From NCBI GenBank assembly GCA_040756735.1, contig JBFLYC010000030.1, positions 1 through 49,342 of the forward strand: a stretch of DNA of 49,342 nt, in the 5' to 3' direction. Source of the stretch: JBFLYC01 sp040756735. GTDB taxonomy: Bacteria > Bacillota > DSM-16504 > Desulfitibacterales > Desulfitibacteraceae. A program made the translations under genes and the position numbers. Under the pieces are notes generated by a model. The model was not told where the DNA came from. It did not search any database and saw only the letters and a program-made list of their open reading frames with translations. The number at the start of each line of letters is the position of its first letter. Within the stretch, counting starts at the first letter, position 1. Positions 26,159-35,106 of this stretch are shown piece by piece.

Positions 26159-26752
26159 GTGAAGGTTATTGGCTTAACCGGTGGTATTGCAAGTGGAAAA
26201 ACAACGGTAGCATCAATCCTTGACCGTTTAGGGGCAAGAGTTATTGATGCTGATCTTATTGCAAAAGAAATTGTTGAACCGGGTAAGCCTGCCCTGCAGG
26301 ATATAATCAAGTATTTCGGGAAGGACGTCCTGCTGCCGGATGGACGTTTAAACAGAGAATATCTAGGCGATTTAATATTTGGAAATCCAGAGGATAGAGA
26401 AAAGATAAATTCAATAACACATCCAAGAATTATCAAAGAGGTGGAAGATAGACTTGAAAAATGCAGGCAGGAAGGTATCAAGGTAGTTATTTTAGATGTC
26501 CCACTGCTGCTGGAAACAGGTATGGATGATATGGTGGATGAGGTTTGGTTGGCTGCTGTTGATGAAATGACTCAGGTAAAGAGGATTATAGCAAGGGACA
26601 AGCTTTCTAAGGAACAAGCCATGCAGCGTATTGCTTCCCAGATGCCTTTAAAGGAGAAGATTAAAAGAGCAGATAAAGTAATAGACACAGGCTGCTCAAA
26701 GAGTTCTCTAGAAACTAGGGTAAAAAAATTATATTTTAACCTGCTGGTCTGA
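26159..26752 (+). CDS. coaE: Dephospho-CoA kinase
   Basis: GTG at 26159 behind GGGGGG; an in-frame ATG at 26126 right after ytaF has no good SD. 197 residues. P-loop GLTGGIASGKTTVASIL at the N terminus, DADLIAKEIVEPG and LDVPLLLETGMD are family hallmarks. It phosphorylates dephospho-CoA, the last step to coenzyme A. Confidence 0.96.
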   Translation: MKVIGLTGGIASGKTTVASILDRLGARVIDADLIAKEIVEPGKPALQDIIKYFGKDVLLPDGRLNREYLGDLIFGNPEDREKINSITHPRIIKEVEDRLEKCRQEGIKVVILDVPLLLETGMDDMVDEVWLAAVDEMTQVKRIIARDKLSKEQAMQRIASQMPLKEKIKRADKVIDTGCSKSSLETRVKKLYFNLLV

Positions 26753-26828
26753 CAATAAAAAGGTGATAAACACATATTAATAGTCTTAACAAGAAGATGT
26801 TTCTTAATAGGAAGGATGGAATATACTA

Positions 26829-27377
26829 TTGCAGTTTTTAAAAAGAACCGTTGTGTTTTTAGCAATCATTGTCGTTGTATTATACTTTTCCATGCCTTTT
26901 GTTTTCAAACTCTGGTTTCCATATTATCATAAAGAGATCATCGGGTTTTATTCCAAACAGTACCAACTGGACCCCTTATTTGTGGCGGCTATTATCAGAG
27001 TTGAAAGCAACTTCAACACCAATGCGGAATCAGCCAGGGGCGCAAAGGGTTTAATGCAGTTAATGCCTGAGACCGCTCGCTGGATAACCCAGCAAATCAA
27101 AATATCTTTTGAAGAAGAAAGATTGTTTGAGCCCGAGTACAACATACAGCTTGGATGTTGGTATTTGGCAAACCTAAGACAGGAGTTTAATTATAACAAT
27201 AACCTTGTCCTGGCAGCCTATAACGGTGGACGGGGTAATGTCAACAAATGGATTGTTATGGGGATCTGGCAGGGAGAAGAAGAAGGTATTGAGAAGATTC
27301 CTTTTCGTGAAACCAGGGAGTTCGTAAAGCGGGTTAACTTGACTTATCAAATATATCAAAATCTCTACGGAGAATAA
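26829..27377 (+). CDS. Lytic transglycosylase (SLT domain)
   Basis: 182 residues, TTG start. A signal anchor (about 5-24) is followed by an SLT lysozyme-like domain: catalytic glutamate in IRVESNFNTNAES, then GAKGLMQLMPETA, and LVLAAYNGGRGNVNKW. It cleaves peptidoglycan at the outer membrane face. Placement after coaE matches other Clostridia. Confidence 0.93.
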   Translation: MQFLKRTVVFLAIIVVVLYFSMPFVFKLWFPYYHKEIIGFYSKQYQLDPLFVAAIIRVESNFNTNAESARGAKGLMQLMPETARWITQQIKISFEEERLFEPEYNIQLGCWYLANLRQEFNYNNNLVLAAYNGGRGNVNKWIVMGIWQGEEEGIEKIPFRETREFVKRVNLTYQIYQNLYGE

Positions 27378-27485
27378 GTTTAACCTTAAAACAACATTAA
27401 ACTATGTTATTTAAAGCTAAAATCTATTATAATATTTAATTGTGGTACAGCTCAATAATATTTGTGCATTTGGGGGTGAAGCTTC

Positions 27486-28526
27486 TTGCAAAGAGAAGAG
27501 ATAAAGACTTTAGAACAAGTAAAAAACTTAAGAATAGACAATGAGCGATTATTCTTTTCAGCTTCTCATGAAGAAATTCTAAATGGCGCAGTTACTGATA
27601 TCTATTTTGTCAGAACCCATGAAATCTTGACTAAACAGGGATTGATTGATTCTAAAGTGGTGGCGGAAGTTTTCCCTAGAAGAGACGGTATTTTGGCAGG
27701 CGTGGAAGAGGTTAGAAACTTGTTTAAGGATAAACAGCTGAAGGTCTGGGCCATTAAGGAAGGTCAGTCTTTTAAGGCCAAAGAAGTGGTTATGAGAATT
27801 GAAGGTACATATGGTGAATTTGGTATCCACGAAACTGCTCTCCTTGGCATTTTAGCCCATTCCAGTGGTTGGGCTACAGCAGCACATAATATTCGTGAAA
27901 TCGTTGGGGACAGGCCATTTTTCTGTTTTGGGGCAAGACATGTACATCCTAGTGTTGCACCTGTAATGGAAAGAGCGGCGTTGATTGGAGGCGCTAGTGG
28001 AGCTAGCTGTATTCTTGCAGCCAAGTTTTTTGACAGGAATCCTGTAGGGACAGCGCCGCATACTTTATTCTTGATCAACGGAGACACGCTGCTGGCAGCA
28101 GAGGCCTATGATAAATATATGCCTGATGATGCCTTGCGTTTAATGTTGGTGGATACTTTCAAAGATGAGGCTGAAGAGGCTTTAAGGTTAGCATCTGCTC
28201 TCAAGGAGAGACTTCATGGCGTCAGGCTGGATACTCCAAGTGAAAGGGGTGGAGTCACACCTGAACTTGTGAGAGAAATAAGGGCAAGGCTGGATCAAGC
28301 AGATTTTAAACATGTAAAAATATTTGTATCGGGCGGTCTTTATCCAGAGAAAATTATCCAGCATATTGAAGCAGGCGCTGATGCTTTTGGAGTGGGCAGT
28401 TATATTTCAGGTAATCCACCCATTGATATGACAATGGACATCAAGGAAATTAACGGTAAGCCCATAGCCAAAAGGGGAAGAATACCTGGGCTTAGTGAAA
28501 ATTCAGGATTAGAAAGGATTATGTAA
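27486..28526 (+). CDS. Nicotinate phosphoribosyltransferase (short form)
   Basis: 346 residues, TTG start behind GGGGGTGAAGC. It has DIYFVRTHEIL at the N terminus, the GARHVHPSVAPVMERAALIG segment, GVRLDTPSERGG and a C-terminal phosphate-binding barrel end (FVSGGLYPEKI, GADAFGVGSYISG). It makes nicotinate mononucleotide for NAD salvage. It is shorter than PncB of E. coli and resembles the short forms common in Clostridia and archaea. Confidence 0.9.
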   Translation: MQREEIKTLEQVKNLRIDNERLFFSASHEEILNGAVTDIYFVRTHEILTKQGLIDSKVVAEVFPRRDGILAGVEEVRNLFKDKQLKVWAIKEGQSFKAKEVVMRIEGTYGEFGIHETALLGILAHSSGWATAAHNIREIVGDRPFFCFGARHVHPSVAPVMERAALIGGASGASCILAAKFFDRNPVGTAPHTLFLINGDTLLAAEAYDKYMPDDALRLMLVDTFKDEAEEALRLASALKERLHGVRLDTPSERGGVTPELVREIRARLDQADFKHVKIFVSGGLYPEKIIQHIEAGADAFGVGSYISGNPPIDMTMDIKEINGKPIAKRGRIPGLSENSGLERIM

Positions 28527-28615
28527 TAACAAGAGACAATTTAATTGACTGTATAGTAAAAATTTTTGGGGCAAAAACTATTAATAGTATGATTACCTTT
28601 AAAGTGAGGGATTGT

Positions 28616-29407
28616 ATGGTTGATTTAAGGTATCATATTGCCACGGTTACTGCCCTTTTTCTAGCCCTGGGCATAGGTATTTTTATTGGAAGCACTGTAA
28701 TAAGTGATGATATTCTAATTAGAGAACAAGAACAAATCGTAAGTATACTGGAAAAAGAATTTGACAAACTTCGTGACGAAAACAGAATTTTAAAGACAAG
28801 CATATTAGACCTTGAGGAGAATCTAAGGTTCTATAATGAATTAGGAGAAGAGATTTTTCCAATACTCGCAAGAGACAAACTGTCTGGCTATAAACTCGGT
28901 ATTGTCATAACCAACCCAGACTATACTGCCGGCAATCTCCTGGAAACTATAAAAGAATCTGGAGCGGAGTTCAGTTATCTAATTTCTTTGAGTAAAGAAT
29001 TATATGCCCTGGAGAAGTCTTATTTAGAAGCTCTGCTCCCAGGGATGATACAAGATCTTGCAGACTTAATAGTCAAAGGTAATATTACTGAAATCGACGT
29101 TGATAAGATTGATTTTTCACAACAGTTGTTTAATGTTGAAGGACAGCTTCCTGCCAAGGTAGACTATGTAATTGTGATAGGTGGAAATACAAGGGCTTCA
29201 TCTAATTATGCAAAAATCCTTGATTATCCTTTAATAAAAAAGATTACTGGAGCTAACATTAAAGTGGTGGGTGCTGAAGGGTCCGATGTAGAGTTTAGTT
29301 ATATTCCTACATATAAAGCTTTAAACATTCCAATAGTTGATAATGTAGATTCAATTTTTGGCAAGCTTGCCCTGATTAAAATCCTTGAAACCATAAGTAA
29401 CCAATAG
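28616..29407 (+). CDS. MctB-like (DUF3186) envelope protein
   Basis: ATG at 28616 with GTGAGGG upstream gives the family's typical N terminus MVDLRYHIATVTALFLALGI; an in-frame ATG at 28589 lacks an SD. 263 residues: one N-terminal membrane helix, a coiled coil (about 40-85) and a soluble C-terminal domain. Databases call this family copper transporter after mycobacterial MctB, but nothing here shows copper handling. Confidence 0.75.
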   Translation: MVDLRYHIATVTALFLALGIGIFIGSTVISDDILIREQEQIVSILEKEFDKLRDENRILKTSILDLEENLRFYNELGEEIFPILARDKLSGYKLGIVITNPDYTAGNLLETIKESGAEFSYLISLSKELYALEKSYLEALLPGMIQDLADLIVKGNITEIDVDKIDFSQQLFNVEGQLPAKVDYVIVIGGNTRASSNYAKILDYPLIKKITGANIKVVGAEGSDVEFSYIPTYKALNIPIVDNVDSIFGKLALIKILETISNQ

Positions 29408-29428
29408 TAATTACCAAAGTAATTCCCA

Positions 29429-29457
29429 TTGCCGTTACTCAATAAGTATGTTATAAT
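29429..29457 (+). promoter_or_regulatory. Promoter of tRNA-Leu(GAG)
   Basis: TTGCCG (29429-29434), 17 bases, TATAAT (29452-29457), 40 bases before the tRNA. Confidence 0.7.
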
Positions 29458-29496
29458 GTGTTTTGTATCTGATCTGATTTAGAATAATTTGAATAT

Positions 29497-29583
29497 GCGA
29501 GGGTGCTGGAATCGGCAGACAGGCATGTTTGAGGGGCATGTGTCAGCACTGACGTGTGGGTTCAAGTCCCATCCCTCGCACCA
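29497..29583 (+). tRNA. tRNA-Leu(GAG)
   Basis: Acceptor GCGAGGG pairs with CCCTCGC, then A and encoded CCA. Anticodon loop TTGAGGG on a CATGT/GCATG stem gives GAG. Long variable arm and GGTTCAAGTCC T-arm. Confidence 0.95.
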
Positions 29584-29593
29584 TTGCAAATCC

Positions 29594-29621
29594 AAACTCC
29601 TTTGAAAAGAAAGGAGTTTTA
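29594..29621 (+). terminator. Terminator after tRNA-Leu(GAG)
   Basis: AAACTCCTTT (29594-29603) pairs with AAAGGAGTTT (29610-29619) around GAAAAG, then TA. Confidence 0.75.
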
Positions 29622-29638
29622 TTGTGTCCAAAAATTAG

Positions 29639-29678
29639 ACAGGTGTCCAATGAATTGTCATTCGACACCTGTTTTTTG
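29639..29678 (+). terminator. Second, stronger terminator
   Basis: ACAGGTGTC-C-AATGA pairs with TCATT-C-GACACCTGT around ATTG, with one internal C-C mismatch, followed by TTTTTG. Confidence 0.85.
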
Positions 29679-29829
29679 TGTCAATGTCTAACTGTAACCT
29701 GCTTTGGTACATGGCATGAAATTTGCTTGTATTATTAATGGTGACTATTTATCTTTTATGAAGGATTATATAGCATGCTGCAATTGCTTATGCGGCTTTC
29801 TAACACTATTTTTGAGGAGGGATGTTTAG

Positions 29830-30750
29830 GTGAGCAACCTGGCGCGGAAAATGGTTTTAACTGTTGCCGAAAATAGAGCAATAACCACCTTTGTTAATAA
29901 GTATGGACTTTCCATGGGCGCTAGACGATTTGTTGCCGGGGAGACCCTGCATGAGGCTATTCAAGCAGTTAAACTGCTTAATTCTAAAGGTATCTGTGCA
30001 ACCCTTGACCATTTGGGTGAAAGCTGTACTGATGTCCCAACGGCCCAAAAAGCAGTAACTGAAGCAATAAAGATTTTAGAAGCAATACATGAACATAAAG
30101 TTGACAGTAACTTATCTGTCAAACTTACACAACTTGGGCTGGTTATTGACAGGGAATTTTGCCTTGAGAACATGAAAAAAATAGTCGGGAAGGCCCAGGA
30201 GTTAAATAATTTTGTACGGATTGATATGGAGGACTCAGGAAAAGTTGAAGATACAATAGCTATTTTCAGGAATCTAAAAGAAACCTTTGGCAATCATGTA
30301 GGCCTTGCCCTGCAGGCATATCTCTATCGTACAGTTAATGATATGGATAATCTTGCAGATTTGCAGCCCAGCTATAGGCTCATGAAAGGGGCTTACAAAG
30401 AACCCAAGGAAATAGCCTATCCAAAAAAGAGTGATGTAGATGCTAATTTCCTTAAGCTTATTAAAAAACATCTAGATGCAGGATTCTATACTGCAATAGC
30501 AACTCATGACGAAAAAATAATTCAAGCATCACTGCAGTATATTGACCAGCATAAGATCCCAACTTCCCGGTACGAGTTTCAGATGCTTTATGGTATTTGT
30601 ACTTCCCTGCAAGAGCACCTGGCCAAAGAAGGACATAAAGTAAGATGTTATGTGCCATATGGTACGGATTGGTATCCTTATTTCTCTCGCAGGCTGGCTG
30701 AGAGACCGGCAAATGTTTTGTTCATTCTAAAAAATTTACTGAAGAAATAA
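29830..30750 (+). CDS. Proline dehydrogenase
   Basis: 306 residues, GTG start behind GAGGAGGGA. A single-domain PRODH barrel: SVKLTQLGL, FVRIDMEDSG, LALQAYLYRT, YRLMKGAYKEPKE, and the C-terminal YGTDWYPYFSRRLAERPAN with the paired arginines that bind the proline carboxylate. It oxidises proline to pyrroline-5-carboxylate using FAD at the membrane. The next gene is an ornithine cyclodeaminase-type protein that can make proline, so the two form an ornithine-to-P5C route. Confidence 0.94.
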   Translation: MSNLARKMVLTVAENRAITTFVNKYGLSMGARRFVAGETLHEAIQAVKLLNSKGICATLDHLGESCTDVPTAQKAVTEAIKILEAIHEHKVDSNLSVKLTQLGLVIDREFCLENMKKIVGKAQELNNFVRIDMEDSGKVEDTIAIFRNLKETFGNHVGLALQAYLYRTVNDMDNLADLQPSYRLMKGAYKEPKEIAYPKKSDVDANFLKLIKKHLDAGFYTAIATHDEKIIQASLQYIDQHKIPTSRYEFQMLYGICTSLQEHLAKEGHKVRCYVPYGTDWYPYFSRRLAERPANVLFILKNLLKK

Positions 30751-30821
30751 TTAAATCATGGAATATCTATCCACCTGCGGTTACAATATATATAAAAGCA
30801 TAAATCGTTAGGAGGATTTGA

Positions 30822-32045
30822 ATGTATAGAAGGACAATAGAACTCAAAGGTCACATAGTAGACAGCAATACACTTTCTAAAGTTTTTGAAGCAGTTGAGA
30901 ATCTAGGCGGAGAAATACTAATTGAACACAGCGCTATCGGCAGAACGAAATCAGATTATAGTCATATAATCATGGAAGTTACAGCTCCTTCTAGTGAAAC
31001 CCTCAAGAGTGTGCTTGAAAAGGTTACCGGGTTAGGTGGAGTGGTTCTGGATGAATCTGCTGTCACATTGATCCCGGCTCCTGCAGACGGTGTTTTTCCG
31101 GAAGATTTTTATTCAACTACAAATCTGCCTACCTTTGTATGGTACAAGGATCTCTGGGTGAAAGTAGATAATATCGAAATGGATTGTGCCATTGTCATTG
31201 AAAATGGAGAATTGCCCAAAGCCTTCTGTGTACCCATTAGTAGAATAAAAAAAGGACAGATGGTTGTTGTGGGCAAATCCGGTGTGAAAGTGCTGTCATT
31301 AGATAAGTCAGCTGAGAAAGAAATATTTAGCTTTATGGGCAGTGAAGTCAGCAGCGAAAAGCCAAAAAACCTGGTGATAAAAGATATTGCCAGGCAGATG
31401 CAGAGCATCAGGGAAAGAAACGGCAGAATACTTTTTGTCTTGGGTCCTGCTGTGATACATACAGGCGCTGGGGTCTGGGTTGAAAAACTGATTGAAAATG
31501 GGTATGTGCAGGTGATTTTTGCAGGAAATGCAGTGGCGACCCATGATGTTGAGTCTGCCCTTTTCGGCACTTCTCTTGGCATCTGCCTTCAATCCGGGAA
31601 AGCTGTACATGAGGGGCATTCTCATCACCTAAGAGCCATTAACAGGATCAGGGCTGCAGGAGGGCTGGAAGAGGCTGTCAGCAAGGGTGTTTTGACAAAA
31701 GGACTCATGTATACAGTAATTAAAAACAAAATTCCTTATGTTCTGGCAGGGTCAATAAGGGATGATGGGCCAATGCCGGAGGTAATAACTGATGTCATCA
31801 AGGCGCAGGAGGCCATGAGAGCAAACCTTGAGGGAGTGGAAATGGCCTTAATGATGTCTAGTATGCTTCACTCCATTGGTACTGGGAATGTTTTACCTGC
31901 TGCAGTAAAAACAATTTGTGTGGATATCAATCCTGCTGTAGTAACTAAACTGGCAGATAGAGGAAGTTTTCAAACCATGGGATTGGTAAGTGATGTGGAG
32001 TGGTTTCTTAGACAATTGACAGAGGACTTAATTAGCAAAAGATAA
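30822..32045 (+). CDS. Ornithine cyclodeaminase of the LOR/SDH (TIGR00300) family
   Basis: 407 residues behind AGGAGG. The N terminus (YRRTIELKGHIVDSNTLSKV) is the LOR/SDH N domain; the C-terminal part has a Rossmann-like LFVLGPAVIHTGAG and GNAVATHDVESALFGTSLG. In archaea and in cyanobacterial AgrE this family turns ornithine into proline and ammonia with NAD. Only the cyclodeaminase part is present, without the arginine dihydrolase domain of AgrE. Pairing with proline dehydrogenase supports this role. Confidence 0.85.
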   Translation: MYRRTIELKGHIVDSNTLSKVFEAVENLGGEILIEHSAIGRTKSDYSHIIMEVTAPSSETLKSVLEKVTGLGGVVLDESAVTLIPAPADGVFPEDFYSTTNLPTFVWYKDLWVKVDNIEMDCAIVIENGELPKAFCVPISRIKKGQMVVVGKSGVKVLSLDKSAEKEIFSFMGSEVSSEKPKNLVIKDIARQMQSIRERNGRILFVLGPAVIHTGAGVWVEKLIENGYVQVIFAGNAVATHDVESALFGTSLGICLQSGKAVHEGHSHHLRAINRIRAAGGLEEAVSKGVLTKGLMYTVIKNKIPYVLAGSIRDDGPMPEVITDVIKAQEAMRANLEGVEMALMMSSMLHSIGTGNVLPAAVKTICVDINPAVVTKLADRGSFQTMGLVSDVEWFLRQLTEDLISKR

Positions 32046-32097
32046 CCATATTAAATTTAAAGTATATAAAATATTTGCTTTTCAAAAAATAATAATA

Positions 32098-32135
32098 AAA
32101 AAGCGATTTTCCTTTGAGAGTCGCTTTTTGTTTTT
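32098..32135 (+). terminator. Terminator after the ornithine cyclodeaminase gene
   Basis: AAAAAGCGA (32098-32106) pairs with TCGCTTTTT (32121-32129), followed by GTTTTTG. Confidence 0.8.
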
Positions 32136-32150
32136 GGGGTTGATATTTCA

Positions 32151-33179
32151 ATGGAGTATTTTAAACCTAAAAGAGTGTTTTTTGAAAAGCATGCTCTTGA
32201 TTATCCCCTTGGGCAGGAGTTATATGAGAAGTTTAGGTTGGCAACAGGAGTTGATGTAAGGATAATTGGTTCGCATAACAGGGTGACGGGCATACCAGGG
32301 GAGCATCCCCAGGAGGCATTTAAAGAGGCTAAAAAAACACTGGTTGTGGGAGTTAGAAAATCTGAAGAGTTTCAAACATGTAAGCCTTCGGCTCACTATC
32401 AACTGCCATTATCTACAAGCTGTCCTGGAATGTGTGAATACTGTTACCTGCATACAACTTTAGGAAGAAAGCCATACTTAAGGATTTATGTAAATATAAA
32501 AGAGATTCTTGCCAAAGCCAAGGAGTATATTGAAAAAGGGCTTCCTGGGATAACTGTCTTTGAAGGAGCCGCAACTTCTGATCCTCTGGCTGTGGAGGAC
32601 TTGTCAGGAAATTTAGGAACTGCCATTAGATTTTTTGCCAAAGAATCCCATGGTCGTTTTAGATTTGCAACAAAGTTTACTGATGTAGAATCTTTATTAA
32701 ATATAGAACATGGAGGACATACCCGCTTTCGCTTCAGTGTGAACACTCCTCATGTAATAAATAAATATGAACATAACACTCCCAGATTGGAAGAGAGAAT
32801 TCAAGCTGCGCAAAAGGTAGCAAAAGCAGGGTATCCCCTGGGGTTTATTATTGGGCCTGTTTTAATATACCCGGACTGGGAAATACAGTACCAGGCTCTC
32901 TTTTATGAGCTGGGCAATAAGATAGAAGGTTTTGCCAAAAAAGCGTTAACCTTCGAGATAATTACCCATCGATATACTGAAAGGGCGAAGAAAAATATTT
33001 TAAATATATTTCCCAAAAGCACGCTCCCCATGGATAGGGCAAAGAGGCAGTTAAAGTATGGCCAGTTTGGGTATACAAAATATCTATATCCAAAGATGCA
33101 GATGCAAAATGTACGGGATTTAATGGAGAAAATGGTCAAAAAGTATTTACCGGAAAGTGAAATAGAATACTTTGTTTAA
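32151..33179 (+). CDS. splB: Spore photoproduct lyase-family radical SAM protein
   Basis: 342 residues, collinear with B. subtilis SplB. C91, C95 and C98 form CPGMCEYC, and the two tyrosines around C98 are kept. TKFTDVESLL and AGYPLGFIIGPV are typical. The segment FEGAATSDPL aligns with FEASCTSDIV of B. subtilis, so the hydrogen-donor cysteine (C141) is alanine here. SplB reverses the thymine dimer of UV-damaged spores; with this change, activity or substrate may differ. A terminator precedes it; yhaM follows. Confidence 0.9.
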   Translation: MEYFKPKRVFFEKHALDYPLGQELYEKFRLATGVDVRIIGSHNRVTGIPGEHPQEAFKEAKKTLVVGVRKSEEFQTCKPSAHYQLPLSTSCPGMCEYCYLHTTLGRKPYLRIYVNIKEILAKAKEYIEKGLPGITVFEGAATSDPLAVEDLSGNLGTAIRFFAKESHGRFRFATKFTDVESLLNIEHGGHTRFRFSVNTPHVINKYEHNTPRLEERIQAAQKVAKAGYPLGFIIGPVLIYPDWEIQYQALFYELGNKIEGFAKKALTFEIITHRYTERAKKNILNIFPKSTLPMDRAKRQLKYGQFGYTKYLYPKMQMQNVRDLMEKMVKKYLPESEIEYFV

Positions 33180-33188
33180 GAGGAAAAT

Positions 33189-33236
33189 CACCCTCCTTTG
33201 TTGAACTAAAGTAATGATCCAATATCAGGAGGGTGA
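33189..33236 (+). promoter_or_regulatory. Inverted repeat sequestering the yhaM ribosome-binding site
   Basis: TCACCCTCCT (33189-33198) and AGGAGGGTGA (33227-33236) are perfect complements separated by 28 bases. The right arm is the SD of the TTG start at 33241. No T-tract follows, so a terminator is unlikely. Confidence 0.7.
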
Positions 33237-33240
33237 GTTC

Positions 33241-34221
33241 TTGAGGAAAATAAAAAGCTCTTGGGTTGAAAGCCTTCAAAAAGGTGAGAGAATTGAAGAT
33301 TGTTTTGTAGTAAGCCAGTTTAATGTGGCTAAAAAACGCAGTGGAGAAAACTATTTAAGATTTACTATTGCAGATAAAACAGGCCAATTAGAAGCAAGGG
33401 TCTGGGATGAAGGTTTAGCTTCCAGGATGGAGACGCAGGTATCTGAAGGTGAAATTGTACAGATAAAAGGCGTTGTAGCAGAATATGGAGGCCTACAGGT
33501 TCATGTAGAAGGGTTTTCAATTGTAAAACAAGATGAAATATCTCACGAGGACTTCAGGCCGTTTACCACTAAAAATCTTGAAGATATGTGGAAAGCAATG
33601 ATTGGTCACATGGAAATCATTAAGACCCCTCCTTTGAGAACTCTGCTGGAAAAGGTCTTTTTTGAAAATAAGGAAGCAGTATGTCTGTGTGTTGCAGGCA
33701 AAAAAATACATCACAGTTATGGGGGAGGACTTTTAGAACATACCCTTGAAGTTGTTGATTTATGTAGAACGGCTTTTAATCATCAGCCGCAAAAGATTAA
33801 TCAAGACATATTGGTAGCTGGTGCCCTTTTGCATGATATCGGCAAGATTTTTGAGTATGATTGTTCGAAGATTACATATGATATGACAGAAGTAGCTAAA
33901 ATGCTGGGAGGACACATAGTTTTAGGCAGGGACTTTATTAAAAGTTATTATGATGCCGGTTTTCCACAGGACCTGAGCATCATGTTGGAACATATTATAC
34001 TTTCCCACCATGGTATCAGGGAATGGGGCGCTGTTGAAGAACCAAAAACAATTGAAGCAATAACAATCCACTATGCAGATTTAATGTCAGCCAGGATTAA
34101 CCAGGCTGCTTTGGCCGTTGAAAATACTCCTACTGGAAAATGGACCCCTTATGATAAGTATTTAGGCACAAGTCTTTATTACCATGGAACAGAAAAAGAT
34201 GAAAATATAGAAAGGAAGTAA
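33241..34221 (+). CDS. yhaM: 3'-5' exoribonuclease YhaM family
   Basis: TTG at 33241, four bases after AGGAGGGTGA; an in-frame ATG at 33214 lies in the hairpin loop without SD. 326 residues: OB-fold (about 15-100; FTIADKTGQLEARVWDE) then an HD domain with HHSYGGGLLEHTLEVVDLC, GALLHDIGKIFEYD and LSHHGIREWG. It degrades RNA and single-stranded DNA from the 3' end. The SD is locked in an inverted repeat, which suggests translational control. Confidence 0.93.
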   Translation: MRKIKSSWVESLQKGERIEDCFVVSQFNVAKKRSGENYLRFTIADKTGQLEARVWDEGLASRMETQVSEGEIVQIKGVVAEYGGLQVHVEGFSIVKQDEISHEDFRPFTTKNLEDMWKAMIGHMEIIKTPPLRTLLEKVFFENKEAVCLCVAGKKIHHSYGGGLLEHTLEVVDLCRTAFNHQPQKINQDILVAGALLHDIGKIFEYDCSKITYDMTEVAKMLGGHIVLGRDFIKSYYDAGFPQDLSIMLEHIILSHHGIREWGAVEEPKTIEAITIHYADLMSARINQAALAVENTPTGKWTPYDKYLGTSLYYHGTEKDENIERK

Positions 34222-34223
34222 TT

Positions 34224-34712
34224 ATGGCACAAATAGTATCTTTTGTCGGCAGGTCAAATGTAGGAAAGACCACTCATCTTGAAAAGGTAATCAAGGAAAT
34301 AAAAAGCAGGGGGTACAAGGTAGCTATTATCAAGCATGATGTTCATGGCTTTGAGATAGATACTCCCGGTAAGGACACGTGGCGGCATGCACAGGCTGGA
34401 GCAGATACCGTTGTTATATCTTCTCCGCACAAACTTGCCATCATTGAAAAAGTTCCTGCAGAAAGGACTTTAGATGAAATAGCCAAGCAGATCCAGGATG
34501 TAGATCTCATTATCACTGAGGGCTACAAAAGAGGAAATAAACCCAAGGTAGAAATTGTTCGAAAAGAAAGGTCTTCGGAACCTTTATGCCATAAAGAAGA
34601 ACTGGTAGCCCTGGTCACTGATTGTGAGATAAACATGGAAGTACCCAAATTTGCTTTTGACGAAGTCAAAGAGCTGGTGGATTTGCTAGAAGAGAAATTT
34701 ATAAAAAAATAA
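34224..34712 (+). CDS. mobB: Molybdopterin-guanine dinucleotide biosynthesis adaptor protein
   Basis: 162 residues, starting two bases after the yhaM stop. P-loop FVGRSNVGKTTHLEKVI, then AIIKHDVHGFEIDTPGKDTW and IITEGYKRGNKPKVEI. MobB binds GTP and aids MobA in attaching GMP to molybdenum cofactor. Other molybdenum genes are not in the window. Confidence 0.94.
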   Translation: MAQIVSFVGRSNVGKTTHLEKVIKEIKSRGYKVAIIKHDVHGFEIDTPGKDTWRHAQAGADTVVISSPHKLAIIEKVPAERTLDEIAKQIQDVDLIITEGYKRGNKPKVEIVRKERSSEPLCHKEELVALVTDCEINMEVPKFAFDEVKELVDLLEEKFIKK

Positions 34713-34740
34713 AAACCCTAGCCTGCTTGATAAGGTGCGG

Positions 34741-34885
34741 ACATTATAAGTTTTTTGGGACATTCATATATTTGGGACATTTATCAGTCGGGGACATTAT
34801 AAGTTGGGGACATTCATAAGTTGGGGACATTCATAAGTTGGGGACATTCCTCTGTAAGAGGTGTGTCCCCTGACATTATTAAGAG
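34741..34885. repeat. Cluster of GGGGACATT repeats with a REP-like hairpin
   Basis: The motif (G)GGGACATT recurs at least six times between 34748 and 34848, spaced about 18-28 bases, several as AAGTTGGGGACATTCAT. The last copy starts a hairpin: GGGGACA-tt-CCTCT (34840-34853) with AGAGG-tg-TGTCCCC (34857-34870). A partial copy of its right side (AAGAGGTGTGTCCC) repeats at 34881. This resembles the GGGACA-type intergenic repeats of many Clostridia. No transposase is beside it. Confidence 0.75.
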
Positions 34886-35106
34886 GTGTGTCCCTCTTTC
34901 CATGTTAAAAAAGATGCGAGAGTATGTTAGATTCCTGCGAAATATATTGAGAATATGGATAAATTGTATAAAAAATGGAAATAGAAGGAAATAGGTGTCT
35001 GTAGTTAGAATTCTCCTTGAATAAAGAAAAGAGGGCAAACCTTCTCTTGCAGGATTTAAAATTTAGGATGAAGGATTGTCTCCAAAAATAAGGAGAAGGC
35101 TGCATC

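Noticed and set aside
34741..34885. CRISPR array
   Set aside because: The GGGGACATT copies are short, with spacers of similar sequence and irregular length, and no cas genes are present.
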